Shown one piece after another: positions 42,814 to 51,173 of a DNA stretch of 64,000 nt (its first letter is position 1; every line of letters starts with the position of its first letter). The DNA is taken from NCBI RefSeq assembly GCF_004298145.1, contig NZ_SCRH01000045.1:124001-188000 (forward strand). The letters are read 5' to 3'. The notes below the pieces were generated by a model. It was given only the letters and a program-made list of their open reading frames with translations, ran no database searches and was not told the DNA's origin. The stretch is from Mycobacterium sp. GTDB taxonomy: Bacteria; Actinomycetota; Actinomycetes; Mycobacteriales; Mycobacteriaceae. The translations under genes were made by a program, and so were the position numbers.

Positions 42814-44370
42814 CTATAGCGATTTGAGGACGGTGCGCGCGGTGGTCCTGCCCGCCCAGCCGTGCACGCCGCCCATCGGGTGTGCGCCCGCACCGGTGTG
42901 CCACAGGCCCGGGACGGGTGTGCGGTAGCCCGCCAGCGACGCGGTCGGACGATTGGGGCCCATCTGGTTCAACGACATGTCGGCGACGACGTAGCTGCCC
43001 TCGTGCGTCATCTCCCGCAATTCGTCGGGACTCTTGACCCAGCTGCCGATGACAGTGTCGGCGAAACCCGGCGCCGCCTCGTCGACCTTGCGTATCGCCT
43101 GCGACGCGAACGGTCCGCGGTGTTCCTGCCAGCCGCTGCCGTCGGCGAAGTTCTGCGGAACCGCGGTGCAGAACAGGTACATGGTGTCTCCGGGGCTTCC
43201 CGGCGGCACCTGCGAGCGATCGAACGCCGACGGCATCAAGGCCCACATCGGCGTCTCGGCCGGCATGCGGCCGTGCATCGCGGTGTCGAGCGCGCGGTCG
43301 ACATAGTCCTTGGAGTCGCCGATCAGCATATAGCTGCCCCACAGTTCCGGCCTGTCGCACAACAGCTTTGGACGCTGAGACAGTGCGACGTCGATTTTGG
43401 CGTTGTTGATGCCCCAGCCGTTGATGCGGATGTTGCGAACCTCGTCGAGCACCGTGTCGGACACGTGAGCCGAGTCGACCAGCTTGCACATCAGCGAGAC
43501 TGGATCGACCGCCGCGACCACTTGACCGGCGTGCAGCACTTCGCCGTCGGCCAGCCGAACTCCGGCCGCCCGCCCGTCCCGGACCAGGATCTCTTCGACG
43601 GCCGCATCGGTACGGGTCTCGCCACCGTGGTGGCGCAGGCACGCCGCCAGCGCCTTGGTGAACTCGGCCATACCCCCGATGGGGCGCTTGATGCCCCACC
43701 CGATGTGCAGCATGATCACTCCCAGCACCGCGCCCGATCCCGGTTCCCGCAGTGGCGCTTCCGAACCCGAGGCGTAGATAGCCAGCAGCGACTTGATTTC
43801 TTCCGACTCGAACATGGTCTCGATGAGCTCATGCGGGGAAGCCATCAGCATGCGCGCAACGGGGGCGAGACTGCGGCGCTTGCGCACGGCCCGCCACCCC
43901 AATTCCGCGACCGTCTTGGCCCGCGGACGGGTGGGATGGTCCATCAGATACGGCGCCGCCACATACCAGAAGTCGCACCACATCTCGCAGAGCTGGGCGA
44001 ACTTCGAGGCGTCTCGCTTCGAATACCGCCGGATCTCTTCGACGGTGCGGTCGAGCGAACGCCACAACCCGATGGACTGGCCTTCCGGACCAAGGTAGGC
44101 GCCCCATGGTTCCGGGCTGGCCTGGCGCAGGCCGAAGGACTCCAGCCGAAGCTCGCTGACGATGGACGGCTCTAAGTTGGTGAACAGCAGATCCACCGCG
44201 CACGGGTTCATCACGAATCCCGGTGCCTCGGCAACGGTTTCGCGCGAGTATGTCATCCCGCCCAACCACGGCTTTCGCTCCAGCACCACTACGCGTTTGC
44301 CGGCCCGAGCGAGATACGTGGCGCAGGTCAGGCCGTGATGACCGCCTCCGACGATGATGGCGTCATACAT
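42814..44370 (-). CDS. Phytoene-desaturase/CrtI-like FAD oxidoreductase (FAD-II)
   Basis: The 518-residue protein has GGGHHG at residues 8-13, WLGGMTYSRETVAEAPGF, LMASPHELIETMFES, RALDTAMHGRMP, and the C-terminal GAGAHPMGGVHGWAGRTTART motif. It is closest to the copy at 23482. The ATG at 44370 is 2 nt from the stop of the DUF1295 gene, so the two are co-transcribed. A decayed piece of a second DUF1295/FAD-II pair is found at 49785-49892. It likely desaturates a long-chain or polycyclic lipid. Confidence 0.9.
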   Translation of the reverse strand: MYDAIIVGGGHHGLTCATYLARAGKRVVVLERKPWLGGMTYSRETVAEAPGFVMNPCAVDLLFTNLEPSIVSELRLESFGLRQASPEPWGAYLGPEGQSIGLWRSLDRTVEEIRRYSKRDASKFAQLCEMWCDFWYVAAPYLMDHPTRPRAKTVAELGWRAVRKRRSLAPVARMLMASPHELIETMFESEEIKSLLAIYASGSEAPLREPGSGAVLGVIMLHIGWGIKRPIGGMAEFTKALAACLRHHGGETRTDAAVEEILVRDGRAAGVRLADGEVLHAGQVVAAVDPVSLMCKLVDSAHVSDTVLDEVRNIRINGWGINNAKIDVALSQRPKLLCDRPELWGSYMLIGDSKDYVDRALDTAMHGRMPAETPMWALMPSAFDRSQVPPGSPGDTMYLFCTAVPQNFADGSGWQEHRGPFASQAIRKVDEAAPGFADTVIGSWVKSPDELREMTHEGSYVVADMSLNQMGPNRPTASLAGYRTPVPGLWHTGAGAHPMGGVHGWAGRTTARTVLKSL

Positions 44371-44372
44371 GG

Positions 44373-45266
44373 TCAACGAGCGTTCGCCTTGGCGCGCTGC
44401 TCGGCCAGCTGGGCCTGATTGCGCGCGATGGCGTCGGCCGACAATGGTAGTGGCAGGAATCGGCGGGTGCGGGCCATCAGCTCTTGGTACTCCGGCCGCA
44501 CGCCCATGTAGTTGTCCTGGAACGCCGAGCCCAGCACCGACGTCAGCATGATCGTGTTGATGATCGGGCCGGCGACCGTCCACCAGCAGTCCGGGTTGCC
44601 GGCGACGGCCACCAGCCACATGCCCCACCACACCGTGGTGGTCCCGAAATAGTTCGGGTGGCGGCTGTGCTTCCACACCCCGGTGTTGAGGTACCGCGGG
44701 CGCTGCTCCAGCGCTAGGAAAGACTGCAGCTGTGCGTCCGCGACCGTCTCGAAGTACAGGCCCACCATGAACACCAGCAGGCCGACGAATGCCACGGGGC
44801 CGATGCCGCCGTTGGGCGTCCGGTTCGCCAGAATGCCGACTACGGCAGGCATTCCGATCACCACGATGACCACGGCCTGGGGTTCCATCACCCGGAAGAA
44901 GCTCTTCCACCAGTAGCCGGGTGACATCTCCTTGACGAAGTTCAGATAGCGGGGGTCCCCGCCGTGGACGGGTACGTATCGGCGCCAGCGCGCGGCCAGA
45001 TACCAGCCCAGCCGGCCGCCATGCAGCATCACCATGAACAGCAGCAGCGCCGCGGTAACCGATTGGGCGCCAACGATCAGGTACGCGAGCAACGCCGGTG
45101 CCGCGAAAGCGAAGCCGTACCAGCCGTCCATCATCGAATGGTTGCCCTGCAGCAGGCCCACCAGCCACAGGATCGTCACCACCGAGAACGTGAAGACGAC
45201 ACAAAATACAAAAACGCTGAGGTTGCTGGACGGATTCACGCCCAAGCTGCTGACCAGACCGTTCAC
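44373..45266 (-). CDS. DUF1295/steroid-5-alpha-reductase-like membrane protein
   Basis: The 297-residue protein has about six membrane segments and the C-terminal signature NTGVWKHSRHPNYFGTTTVWWGMW, followed by YMGVRPEYQELMARTRRFLP. This matches DUF1295, related to steroid 5-alpha reductases and isoprenylcysteine methyltransferases. The family reduces or methylates polyprenoid or steroid-like lipids. It starts with GTG at 45266. A near-perfect operator AACGATCGGT lies 24 nt upstream. It heads the unit DUF1295, FAD-II, P450. Confidence 0.87.
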   Translation of the reverse strand: MNGLVSSLGVNPSSNLSVFVFCVVFTFSVVTILWLVGLLQGNHSMMDGWYGFAFAAPALLAYLIVGAQSVTAALLLFMVMLHGGRLGWYLAARWRRYVPVHGGDPRYLNFVKEMSPGYWWKSFFRVMEPQAVVIVVIGMPAVVGILANRTPNGGIGPVAFVGLLVFMVGLYFETVADAQLQSFLALEQRPRYLNTGVWKHSRHPNYFGTTTVWWGMWLVAVAGNPDCWWTVAGPIINTIMLTSVLGSAFQDNYMGVRPEYQELMARTRRFLPLPLSADAIARNQAQLAEQRAKANAR

Positions 45267-45290
45267 GTGCTCACCCTAACAAATAATGAT

Positions 45291-45369
45291 AACGATCGGT
45301 AACGTGTTGGCGATATAATGCCGTATTACGATGCATAAATTGCGGTCGGGCGCTGGGTTTACGATCGTT
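45291..45369. promoter_or_regulatory. Two near-matches of the AACGNNCGTT operator
   Basis: AACGATCGGT (45291-45300) and TACGATCGTT (45360-45369, AACGATCGTA on the other strand) each differ from the palindrome at one base. The first lies 24 nt before the DUF1295 start. The AT-rich stretch between them (GATATAATGCCGTATTA) could hold a promoter. Confidence 0.5.
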
Positions 45370-45449
45370 CAACCTGCGGTCACTTGGCGCCGCGGGCCGG
45401 GTCGACCTCGTCCTGGACGTCGAGGTGGCGCTCCAACTGAGCGGCGACC

Positions 45450-45525
45450 GAGTGCGGCGTCAGCGATCCCATCGGCACTGAGGCCTGCGTTGGCTTCGCG
45501 AGGTGCGATAGGGCCTTGTGCCCAC
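45450..45525 (-). pseudogene. Frameshifted N-terminal remnant of a TetR gene
   Basis: Reading leftward from a GTG at 45525 gives VGTRPYRTS, then after a one-frame shift ANAGLSADGIADAAL. The intact TetR at 59012-59656 begins VSARPYRARGVNAGLSADDIVDTAL, a clear match across the frameshift. The similarity fades after about 25 codons; a further trace may lie in the next 60 nt. The rest of the 299-bp gap 45267-45565 holds only the operator-like sites. Confidence 0.55.
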
Positions 45526-45565
45526 ACGAACAGCTCCGCCCGCGAGCTCCGGGTCGGCATGAACC

Positions 45566-46231
45566 TCAAGCTTCACCGCCGCTACGGCGTGGCGCGTCGC
45601 TGTTCGAGCGTGGGGTCAAACAGCTGGGGGTGGACACCGCGGGGAGAACGAGTGTCTCGATGACTTGTCGTATGAAATCTGCGTCAACGGTTTGTCCGCC
45701 GAGTACGCGTAGCAGGCCCATGGCGGTGAGTACGTCGGCGACCAAGGACCAGTCCCGGTCAGCGGCGATCTCACCGCGCGCTGCGGCGCGGGCCAGAATA
45801 GTCGAGATGACGTGTGTGCCCTTGAGCAGCATCAGATCACCGAGAGCCGCGGCGAGCTGGGGATCGTGGGTGGCTTCCAGGGCCACGCGGAGCACCAGGT
45901 CGTTGGTGATCAACTCGTTGTCGTTGCGTGCCGCGCGTTCGATGAGGGCTTCGATGTCGCCGGCCAAGCTGCCGGTGTCGGCGACCTCATCGGTGCGCAG
46001 ATCGGGCCGCCAGTAGACGAGGACGTCGGTGATCAACGCTGCTTTCGATGACCACCGCCGGTAGATTGCGGCCTTGCCGACACCGGCGCGCGCGGCGATG
46101 TCGTCCATGTTCGTGGCGTCGTACCCGTTCTCGGTCAGTGCGGCAAGAGCGGCGTTGAGGATCGCGGGATCGCGGGATCGGTCCAGCCGCCCAACCGTGC
46201 GTTGGCGAAGCTTCGATTCCGTTTCTCTCAT
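45566..46231 (-). CDS. TetR-family transcriptional regulator
   Basis: The 221-residue protein has the helix-turn-helix NMDDIAARAGVGKAAIYRRWSSKAAL at about residues 41-66 after a basic start (RETESKLRQRTVGRLDRSRD). The RRW variant of the usual YRHF is common in actinobacterial regulators. It lies 84 nt past the end of MmpL on the same strand, so it may be co-transcribed with or control the mmpS-mmpL pair. A GGAACTTAAGTTCC palindrome upstream of mmpS is the candidate site (inference). Confidence 0.9.
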   Translation of the reverse strand: MRETESKLRQRTVGRLDRSRDPAILNAALAALTENGYDATNMDDIAARAGVGKAAIYRRWSSKAALITDVLVYWRPDLRTDEVADTGSLAGDIEALIERAARNDNELITNDLVLRVALEATHDPQLAAALGDLMLLKGTHVISTILARAAARGEIAADRDWSLVADVLTAMGLLRVLGGQTVDADFIRQVIETLVLPAVSTPSCLTPRSNSDAPRRSGGEA

Positions 46232-46315
46232 ATGCCTATACCTGCCCTGAACTCGGATCCGATGTCAGCGCCTTCTAGCCGAGAGCGTGCCAGATGCCGA
46301 CGCGAGGAGTGAGCG

Positions 46316-49177
46316 TTACACCGTAGTCAACTGTGGGAGGGGCGCGGTGTCGCTCTCTGGCTCTGCGGCATCCTTCTTCATCTTGAAGGTGTTCAACGGC
46401 CACCAGAACCAGCGACCCAGTACGGCGGCGATCGCCGGCGTCATGAGTGCTCGCACGATAAACGTGTCGACGAGCAGGCCCATCCCGATCGCGGTACCGA
46501 ACTGCCCGATCACGCGCAGGTCGCTGACGATCATCGACGCCATGGTCGCAGCGAATATCAGGCCGGCCGCGGTGACCACCCGGCCCGAGGCGCCCATGCC
46601 CCGGATAATGCCGGTGTTGAGGCCGGCCGGGATTTCTTCCTTCAGCCGGGAGACCAGCAGCAGGTTGTAGTCGGACCCCACGGCCAGCAGGATGATGACC
46701 GTCAGCGGTAGCACGATCCATTGCAGGCCCAGCCCAAGGATGTCCTGCCAGAGCAGCACGGACAAACCGCATGCGGTGCCCAGCGATGCCAGCACCGTAC
46801 CGACGATCACCAGGGCGGCCACCAAACTCCGGGTGATCAGCAGCATGATCGAAAAGATCAAGATCAGGGTGGCGATGCCGGCGATCGCCAGGTCGATGAT
46901 GACCCCGTCCTGCATGTCGCTGTACATCGAGGCGGTGCCGGCCAGCGAAACCTTGGCGGACTCCATCGGAGTTCCCTTGATCGCGTCGGCGACCGCCTGC
47001 TTGATGCCCTGGACATGTTTGATTCCCTCCACTGAGGCGGGGTCGCCCTGGTGGGTGATGATGAACCGGACGGCTTTGCCGTCAGGCGATACGAACATTT
47101 TCAGGCCGCGCTGGAAGTCGGGGTTTTGGAAGACTTCCGGCGGCAGATAGAAGGTGTCGTCGTTCTTGGCCTCGTCGAAATAATTTCCCATCATCGTTGA
47201 GCCTTCGGCACCCTCTTGCATATGGCGCTGAATTCCTGCCATGGAACTGTGGGTGGACAGCATGAAGTTACGCATCGTCTTCATCGAGTCGACGGTCTTC
47301 GGAAAATCGGCGAGCAGTTGAGGCATCAACCGATCCAGCTGGTCGAAATCGACTGTGAGACCAGTGAATTTCTCCGAAATCTGGTCGATACCGTCCATCG
47401 CGTCAAAGAGGGATCGCATACTCCAACATATAGGGATATCGAAACAGTGTTTCTCCCAATAGAAATAGCTGCGCAGGGGTCTGAAGAAATCGTCGAAATC
47501 TGCGATGCGGTCGCGCAGTTCGTTGGTGGTTTCCACCAGGTCGTGCGTTCTGCCGACCATGCTGTGAGTCGTCGCCGTGAGATCCTTCATGACGCTGTAC
47601 ATGTGCTCCATGACGGAAATGGTTCTGCCCAGCTCGTCTGCCTGCTCGAGCATCGACGCCATACTGTCGTTCATGAATTTCGCCGTCTGCAGGGTGCTGG
47701 AGCTATTCATGGCGATCACGAATGGCAGCGAACTGTGCTCGATCGGCGCCCCGAGGGGCCGGGTGATCGTCTGCACCCGCCCGATACCGCGCTCGTGAAA
47801 CACGCTCTTGGCGATCCGATCGATGATCAGCATGTCCGCCGGGTTGCGCACATCATGGCCGGCGTCGACCATCAATAATTCCGGATTCATGCGCGCCGGG
47901 GAGAAATGCCGCTCGGCCGCCGTTTGAGCTATGTTGGCTGCGATGTCCGGCGGGGTGAATTTCTTGTCGTTGTAGCTCGGGACATAAGTCATCAGGCTGA
48001 TGAAACCAATCACGGCGACAAAAAGAGTCACGACGATAATCGGTTTCGGCCACCTGGTCACGAGGGTGCCGATTTTGCGCCAGCCCCGCTCCGAAACCTC
48101 GCGCGTCGGATCGAAGAAACCGAACCTCGACGCGACCGCGAGTAACGCCGGCGCAAGCGTCAGGCCCGCCAGCATCGTGACCACCAAGGCGATTGCGCAG
48201 GGGAATCCCATGGTCTGGAAATACGGGAGTCGGGTCGCGGTCAGGCACAGGCAGGCGCCCACAATCGTGAGACCCGAACCCAGGATGATGTGCAGCACAC
48301 CGTGGTAGGCGGTGTAGTACGCCTGTTCTCGATCTTCGCCACGGGACCGCGCCTCGTGGTAGCGGCCCAACAGGAAAATGAAATAGTCGGTCCCCGTGGC
48401 GATGGTCAGCATGGTGACCATGCTGACCGCGTACGGGGTGAGACCGATGATGTCCAGATTGCCGGCGGTGGCCACCACCCCTTCCGCGGCATAGAGCTCG
48501 AAGCGGACCAGCACCAGCGCAAGGAGCGCATTCTTCAGCGAGCGGTAGATGACGAGCAGCATCACGAAGATGACACCGATCGTGACAGTCGTCATCAGAT
48601 CCATGCTGTTGTGCGCGGCGATGAGTGTGTCGGTGTTCAGCACGGTGTTGCCGGCCACATGGGCTTTGACACCCGGCGGTGCCGGGACGCTCTTGACGAT
48701 CTTGCGGACCTCAGCGACCGACTTGTGGCTGGGCGTGGTGCCTTGAGCGCCGTCGAGGAACACCTGCACGTAGGCGGCCTTGCCGTCCGGGCTTTGTGAG
48801 CCGGCCGCGGTCAACGGGTCACTCCAGAAGTCCTGGACGTTCTGTACGTGCTTGCTGGCCTTGAGCTTCGCGACGATCTTGTTGTAGAACTCGTGCGCGC
48901 TGTCGCCGAGCTTGTTGTCACCTTCCAGCACGACCATCGCCGTGGAGTCCGTGTCGAACTCCTGGAACTTGTGGCCGATGTTCATCATGTCCTTGAACGC
49001 CGGCGCCTGCATCGGCGTCATGGGCACCGAGTGCTTCCCCGCCACCTCGCCAAGCGACGGTGTGAACAGGGTGGTGCCGAGCGCGAGGAGGAGCCAAAAC
49101 AGGATGATCGGCACCGCCAGTACGCGAATCAGGCGGGCGACGCGGTCGCGCGGCGGCTGTGCCGTTTCGTTGCTCAT
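46316..49177 (-). CDS. mmpL: MmpL-family RND lipid transporter
   Basis: The 953-residue RND-type inner-membrane transporter has an N-terminal membrane helix (about residues 18-37), two large periplasmic loops and two bundles of membrane helices. The proton-relay Asp-Tyr pairs are present: TGTDYFIF (D264-Y265) and VGSDYNLL (D836-Y837). A short C-terminal tail rules out the long cytoplasmic extension of MmpL3. Family members export lipids, siderophores or lipid conjugates across the mycobacterial inner membrane. Its ATG overlaps the MmpS stop. It is a natural candidate to export a product of this region, but no direct evidence ties it to the FAD/AveC genes. Confidence 0.95.
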   Translation of the reverse strand: MSNETAQPPRDRVARLIRVLAVPIILFWLLLALGTTLFTPSLGEVAGKHSVPMTPMQAPAFKDMMNIGHKFQEFDTDSTAMVVLEGDNKLGDSAHEFYNKIVAKLKASKHVQNVQDFWSDPLTAAGSQSPDGKAAYVQVFLDGAQGTTPSHKSVAEVRKIVKSVPAPPGVKAHVAGNTVLNTDTLIAAHNSMDLMTTVTIGVIFVMLLVIYRSLKNALLALVLVRFELYAAEGVVATAGNLDIIGLTPYAVSMVTMLTIATGTDYFIFLLGRYHEARSRGEDREQAYYTAYHGVLHIILGSGLTIVGACLCLTATRLPYFQTMGFPCAIALVVTMLAGLTLAPALLAVASRFGFFDPTREVSERGWRKIGTLVTRWPKPIIVVTLFVAVIGFISLMTYVPSYNDKKFTPPDIAANIAQTAAERHFSPARMNPELLMVDAGHDVRNPADMLIIDRIAKSVFHERGIGRVQTITRPLGAPIEHSSLPFVIAMNSSSTLQTAKFMNDSMASMLEQADELGRTISVMEHMYSVMKDLTATTHSMVGRTHDLVETTNELRDRIADFDDFFRPLRSYFYWEKHCFDIPICWSMRSLFDAMDGIDQISEKFTGLTVDFDQLDRLMPQLLADFPKTVDSMKTMRNFMLSTHSSMAGIQRHMQEGAEGSTMMGNYFDEAKNDDTFYLPPEVFQNPDFQRGLKMFVSPDGKAVRFIITHQGDPASVEGIKHVQGIKQAVADAIKGTPMESAKVSLAGTASMYSDMQDGVIIDLAIAGIATLILIFSIMLLITRSLVAALVIVGTVLASLGTACGLSVLLWQDILGLGLQWIVLPLTVIILLAVGSDYNLLLVSRLKEEIPAGLNTGIIRGMGASGRVVTAAGLIFAATMASMIVSDLRVIGQFGTAIGMGLLVDTFIVRALMTPAIAAVLGRWFWWPLNTFKMKKDAAEPESDTAPLPQLTTV

Positions 49178-49611
49178 ACGGATTTCACCAAGCAGTAGAT
49201 GAAGGGTTGGTATTCGTCCCGGCTGCGGTCGTCGCGGACTTGGCCGTCGACGATGACCCGGCATCGAATGTGCCGCACGCCGGTGTCACCTTGGGCGACG
49301 ATGTTGGCCGACATCGACGGCAGGGTCGTCACGATGGTGTACGACCACGGCAACGGGGCATTTTCGACGAGGTGGGGTTGCCCATTCTCGTCCAGGTAAT
49401 TGACGCTGACGTTGCCCCCCGAAGGTGCCGTGACCTCGTAGGTGATGTGCTTCGGGTTGAAGGGTTTGGTGTTGTCGGCATTCGCGTCGCCGATCGACAG
49501 GTTGGCGTTTGCACCGAAACTGTCGCGGATCCGAAGCACGACATACGAGCCGAGCGCGACAACGACCACAAGAAGCAGCGGCATCCAGACCTTCTTGAAC
49601 AGTCGAAACAC
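49174..49611 (-). CDS. mmpS: MmpS-family membrane accessory protein
   Basis: The 145-residue protein has one N-terminal membrane helix (about residues 8-27, KKVWMPLLLVVVVALGSYVVL) and a periplasmic beta-rich domain (ITYEVTAPSGGNVSVNYLDENG, VRHIRCRVIVDGQVRDDRS). This is the standard MmpS design that assists its MmpL partner. The GTG start follows GGAGGAG at about 8 nt; the stop is coupled to mmpL by ATGA. Confidence 0.94.
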   Translation of the reverse strand: MFRLFKKVWMPLLLVVVVALGSYVVLRIRDSFGANANLSIGDANADNTKPFNPKHITYEVTAPSGGNVSVNYLDENGQPHLVENAPLPWSYTIVTTLPSMSANIVAQGDTGVRHIRCRVIVDGQVRDDRSRDEYQPFIYCLVKSV

Positions 49612-49716
49612 CCGCTGTCTCCTCCGTTACCTGCCACCGCCGAGCGCCGCGCGACACCAAATTGCTTGTCGGCACACGTGTCGATCAAGGTCGACGCACC
49701 GGACCACGCCCACTGC

Positions 49717-49730
49717 GGAACTTAAGTTCC
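49717..49730. promoter_or_regulatory. Perfect palindrome GGAACTTAAGTTCC
   Basis: A 14-bp exact palindrome lies 105 nt upstream of the mmpS start, in the 301-bp gap that otherwise holds only a gene remnant. The adjacent AATTAT/TTATGG could supply a -10 region on the minus strand. It is likely an operator of the mmpS-mmpL unit. Confidence 0.6.
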
Positions 49731-49784
49731 ATAATTGGGTCGATCTGGACTGTATCGCATCGCCGAACACGCTGACCTATAAGG

Positions 49785-49892
49785 TTCCTCAGCCCGGTAT
49801 GCGATCGCGCATCGCGGTGTCGAGGGCGCGTAGAACAGGAACGCGCTGAGGTCGCTGGACGGGTGTAGCCCCAAGCCGGTGACGAGACTCGA
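49785..49892 (-). pseudogene. Chimeric remnant of a DUF1295/FAD-II gene pair
   Basis: Leftward from 49888 one frame reads SLVTGLGLHPSSDLSAFLFY, matching the start of the DUF1295 protein at 44373 (GLVSSLGVNPSSNLSVFVF). A neighbouring frame then reads LRALDTAMRDRIPG, matching RALDTAMHGRMPAETP of the FAD-II protein at 42814. DNA identity by eye is roughly 75-85 percent over both pieces. This looks like a duplicated copy of the pair reduced by an internal deletion that joined the two genes. It is not expressed as a functional protein. Confidence 0.65.
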
Positions 49893-49912
49893 TCTCCGCA
49901 CTGAGTTCCGTT

Positions 49913-50980
49913 TCAGGCCATCCGGCCCGGGCTGAAGGGAAGGTCGGAGAACGACTCGATAATTCCGGCCGGGGCGGCGTGCACGGCGGCCAGCACGTTG
50001 ACCGCACGGTTGGAGGTGGTGACCATTGCGTCGGTGAGAGGATCCTGGCCTTCGAAGGCGATGTCGACGTTGACGCTGGGCTGACCGACAATGGTGAACC
50101 GGTAGCCACCCCGCTGCGGTGGCTGGGGCCAGTGCGAGGCGATCTCGGGATCGAGCCGCTCATAATGCTCCACACACAGTCGGCGGTTTCCGTCGATCAG
50201 GCCTTCCAGGCCCCAATGCAGCGCCGCGATGGAGCCGGCAGGGACATCCAGACCGCTGGTGGTGACGAACGCCTTGTCGGTGGTGGCGGTCTCACGGAAA
50301 TGGCGGATTTCGTCGAAAGTGATACCGAACGCCTCGGCGAGGTAGTGCAGGATCGACTCCCAATAGAAGTTCAGGAAGTCGGGCGAGAACCCTTGCGCGT
50401 CTGCGTCGGGGTGTTCGCCGAAGCCCAGCGCCTTGAGCATGGCAGGGTCATAGCTCGAAATTTCGAGCATCTCGGCCATCGTGACGGACTCGATCTGGTG
50501 CGAAAGATTGGTCAGGGAAAAGATCAGCGAGTCGCAGAGAAGGCCTGGGAAGATGCCCGTGAAGTGAAGGGAGGAATTCCCGCGCGCGCAGGCTTGTCGC
50601 AGCCGCTCGACGATCGCCTGGTCGGCAGTGGGGATGTGAAACAGCTGGGTCGGGGTGATGGTGACCAGGTCTTTGCCTGATTCCAAGACGGCGCACAGGT
50701 CGTCGATGACTTGGTCGAGCCGACCGACGTCGGTGGCGCTGTAAGAAACAACGTCGCCGGGCCCCTCGAGCAAAGCACGGGCGTCACGCGTCGCCGCAAT
50801 GCCGATGGGCGCCAGCCCGCATAGCTCCCCGGCGTCCTTGCCGTCTTTGTCGGGGGAGCTCACGTACAGTCCGACGAGGTCGGTGTCGGGGCGCTCGATG
50901 ATTGCGCGCAATGCGGGTACGCCGGCTCGTCCGGTTGCCCATTGGATCACCTGCACGGGTTTGCTTGCGGTAGTGGACAT
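49913..50980 (-). CDS. NAD(P)-dependent dehydrogenase, dihydrodipicolinate-reductase/diaminopentanoate-dehydrogenase-like
   Basis: The 355-residue protein has an N-terminal Rossmann region VIQWATGRAGVPALRAIIERPDTDLVGLYV. It continues into the pattern of the mycobacterial NAD(P)H-dependent amine dehydrogenase-like family (VTITPTQLFH, LHFTGIFPGLLCD). The classic GTGNVG glycine motif is replaced by ATGRAG. The AAGGAG site supports the ATG at 50980. It lies alone between the mmpS region and the CrtC-like gene at 51174. Substrate unknown; reductive amination or imine reduction is possible. Confidence 0.82.
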   Translation of the reverse strand: MSTTASKPVQVIQWATGRAGVPALRAIIERPDTDLVGLYVSSPDKDGKDAGELCGLAPIGIAATRDARALLEGPGDVVSYSATDVGRLDQVIDDLCAVLESGKDLVTITPTQLFHIPTADQAIVERLRQACARGNSSLHFTGIFPGLLCDSLIFSLTNLSHQIESVTMAEMLEISSYDPAMLKALGFGEHPDADAQGFSPDFLNFYWESILHYLAEAFGITFDEIRHFRETATTDKAFVTTSGLDVPAGSIAALHWGLEGLIDGNRRLCVEHYERLDPEIASHWPQPPQRGGYRFTIVGQPSVNVDIAFEGQDPLTDAMVTTSNRAVNVLAAVHAAPAGIIESFSDLPFSPGRMA

Positions 50981-51173
50981 GCGCGCTCCTTATGTCGGTC
51001 CTGCGTTAGGTGGATCGCCGATGTGTCTCCGCCGCTTGGGCTCTGGCGTTCAGACCGCGTCGATGCAGTCGAGGTCGGCGACCATGTGCGTCGGTAATCG
51101 GCCACGCAACGAATCTATTTGCAACACCCGGACTCGCTTCGACCCGGAATTCCGCAGGGGTTGAACGGTCTAC

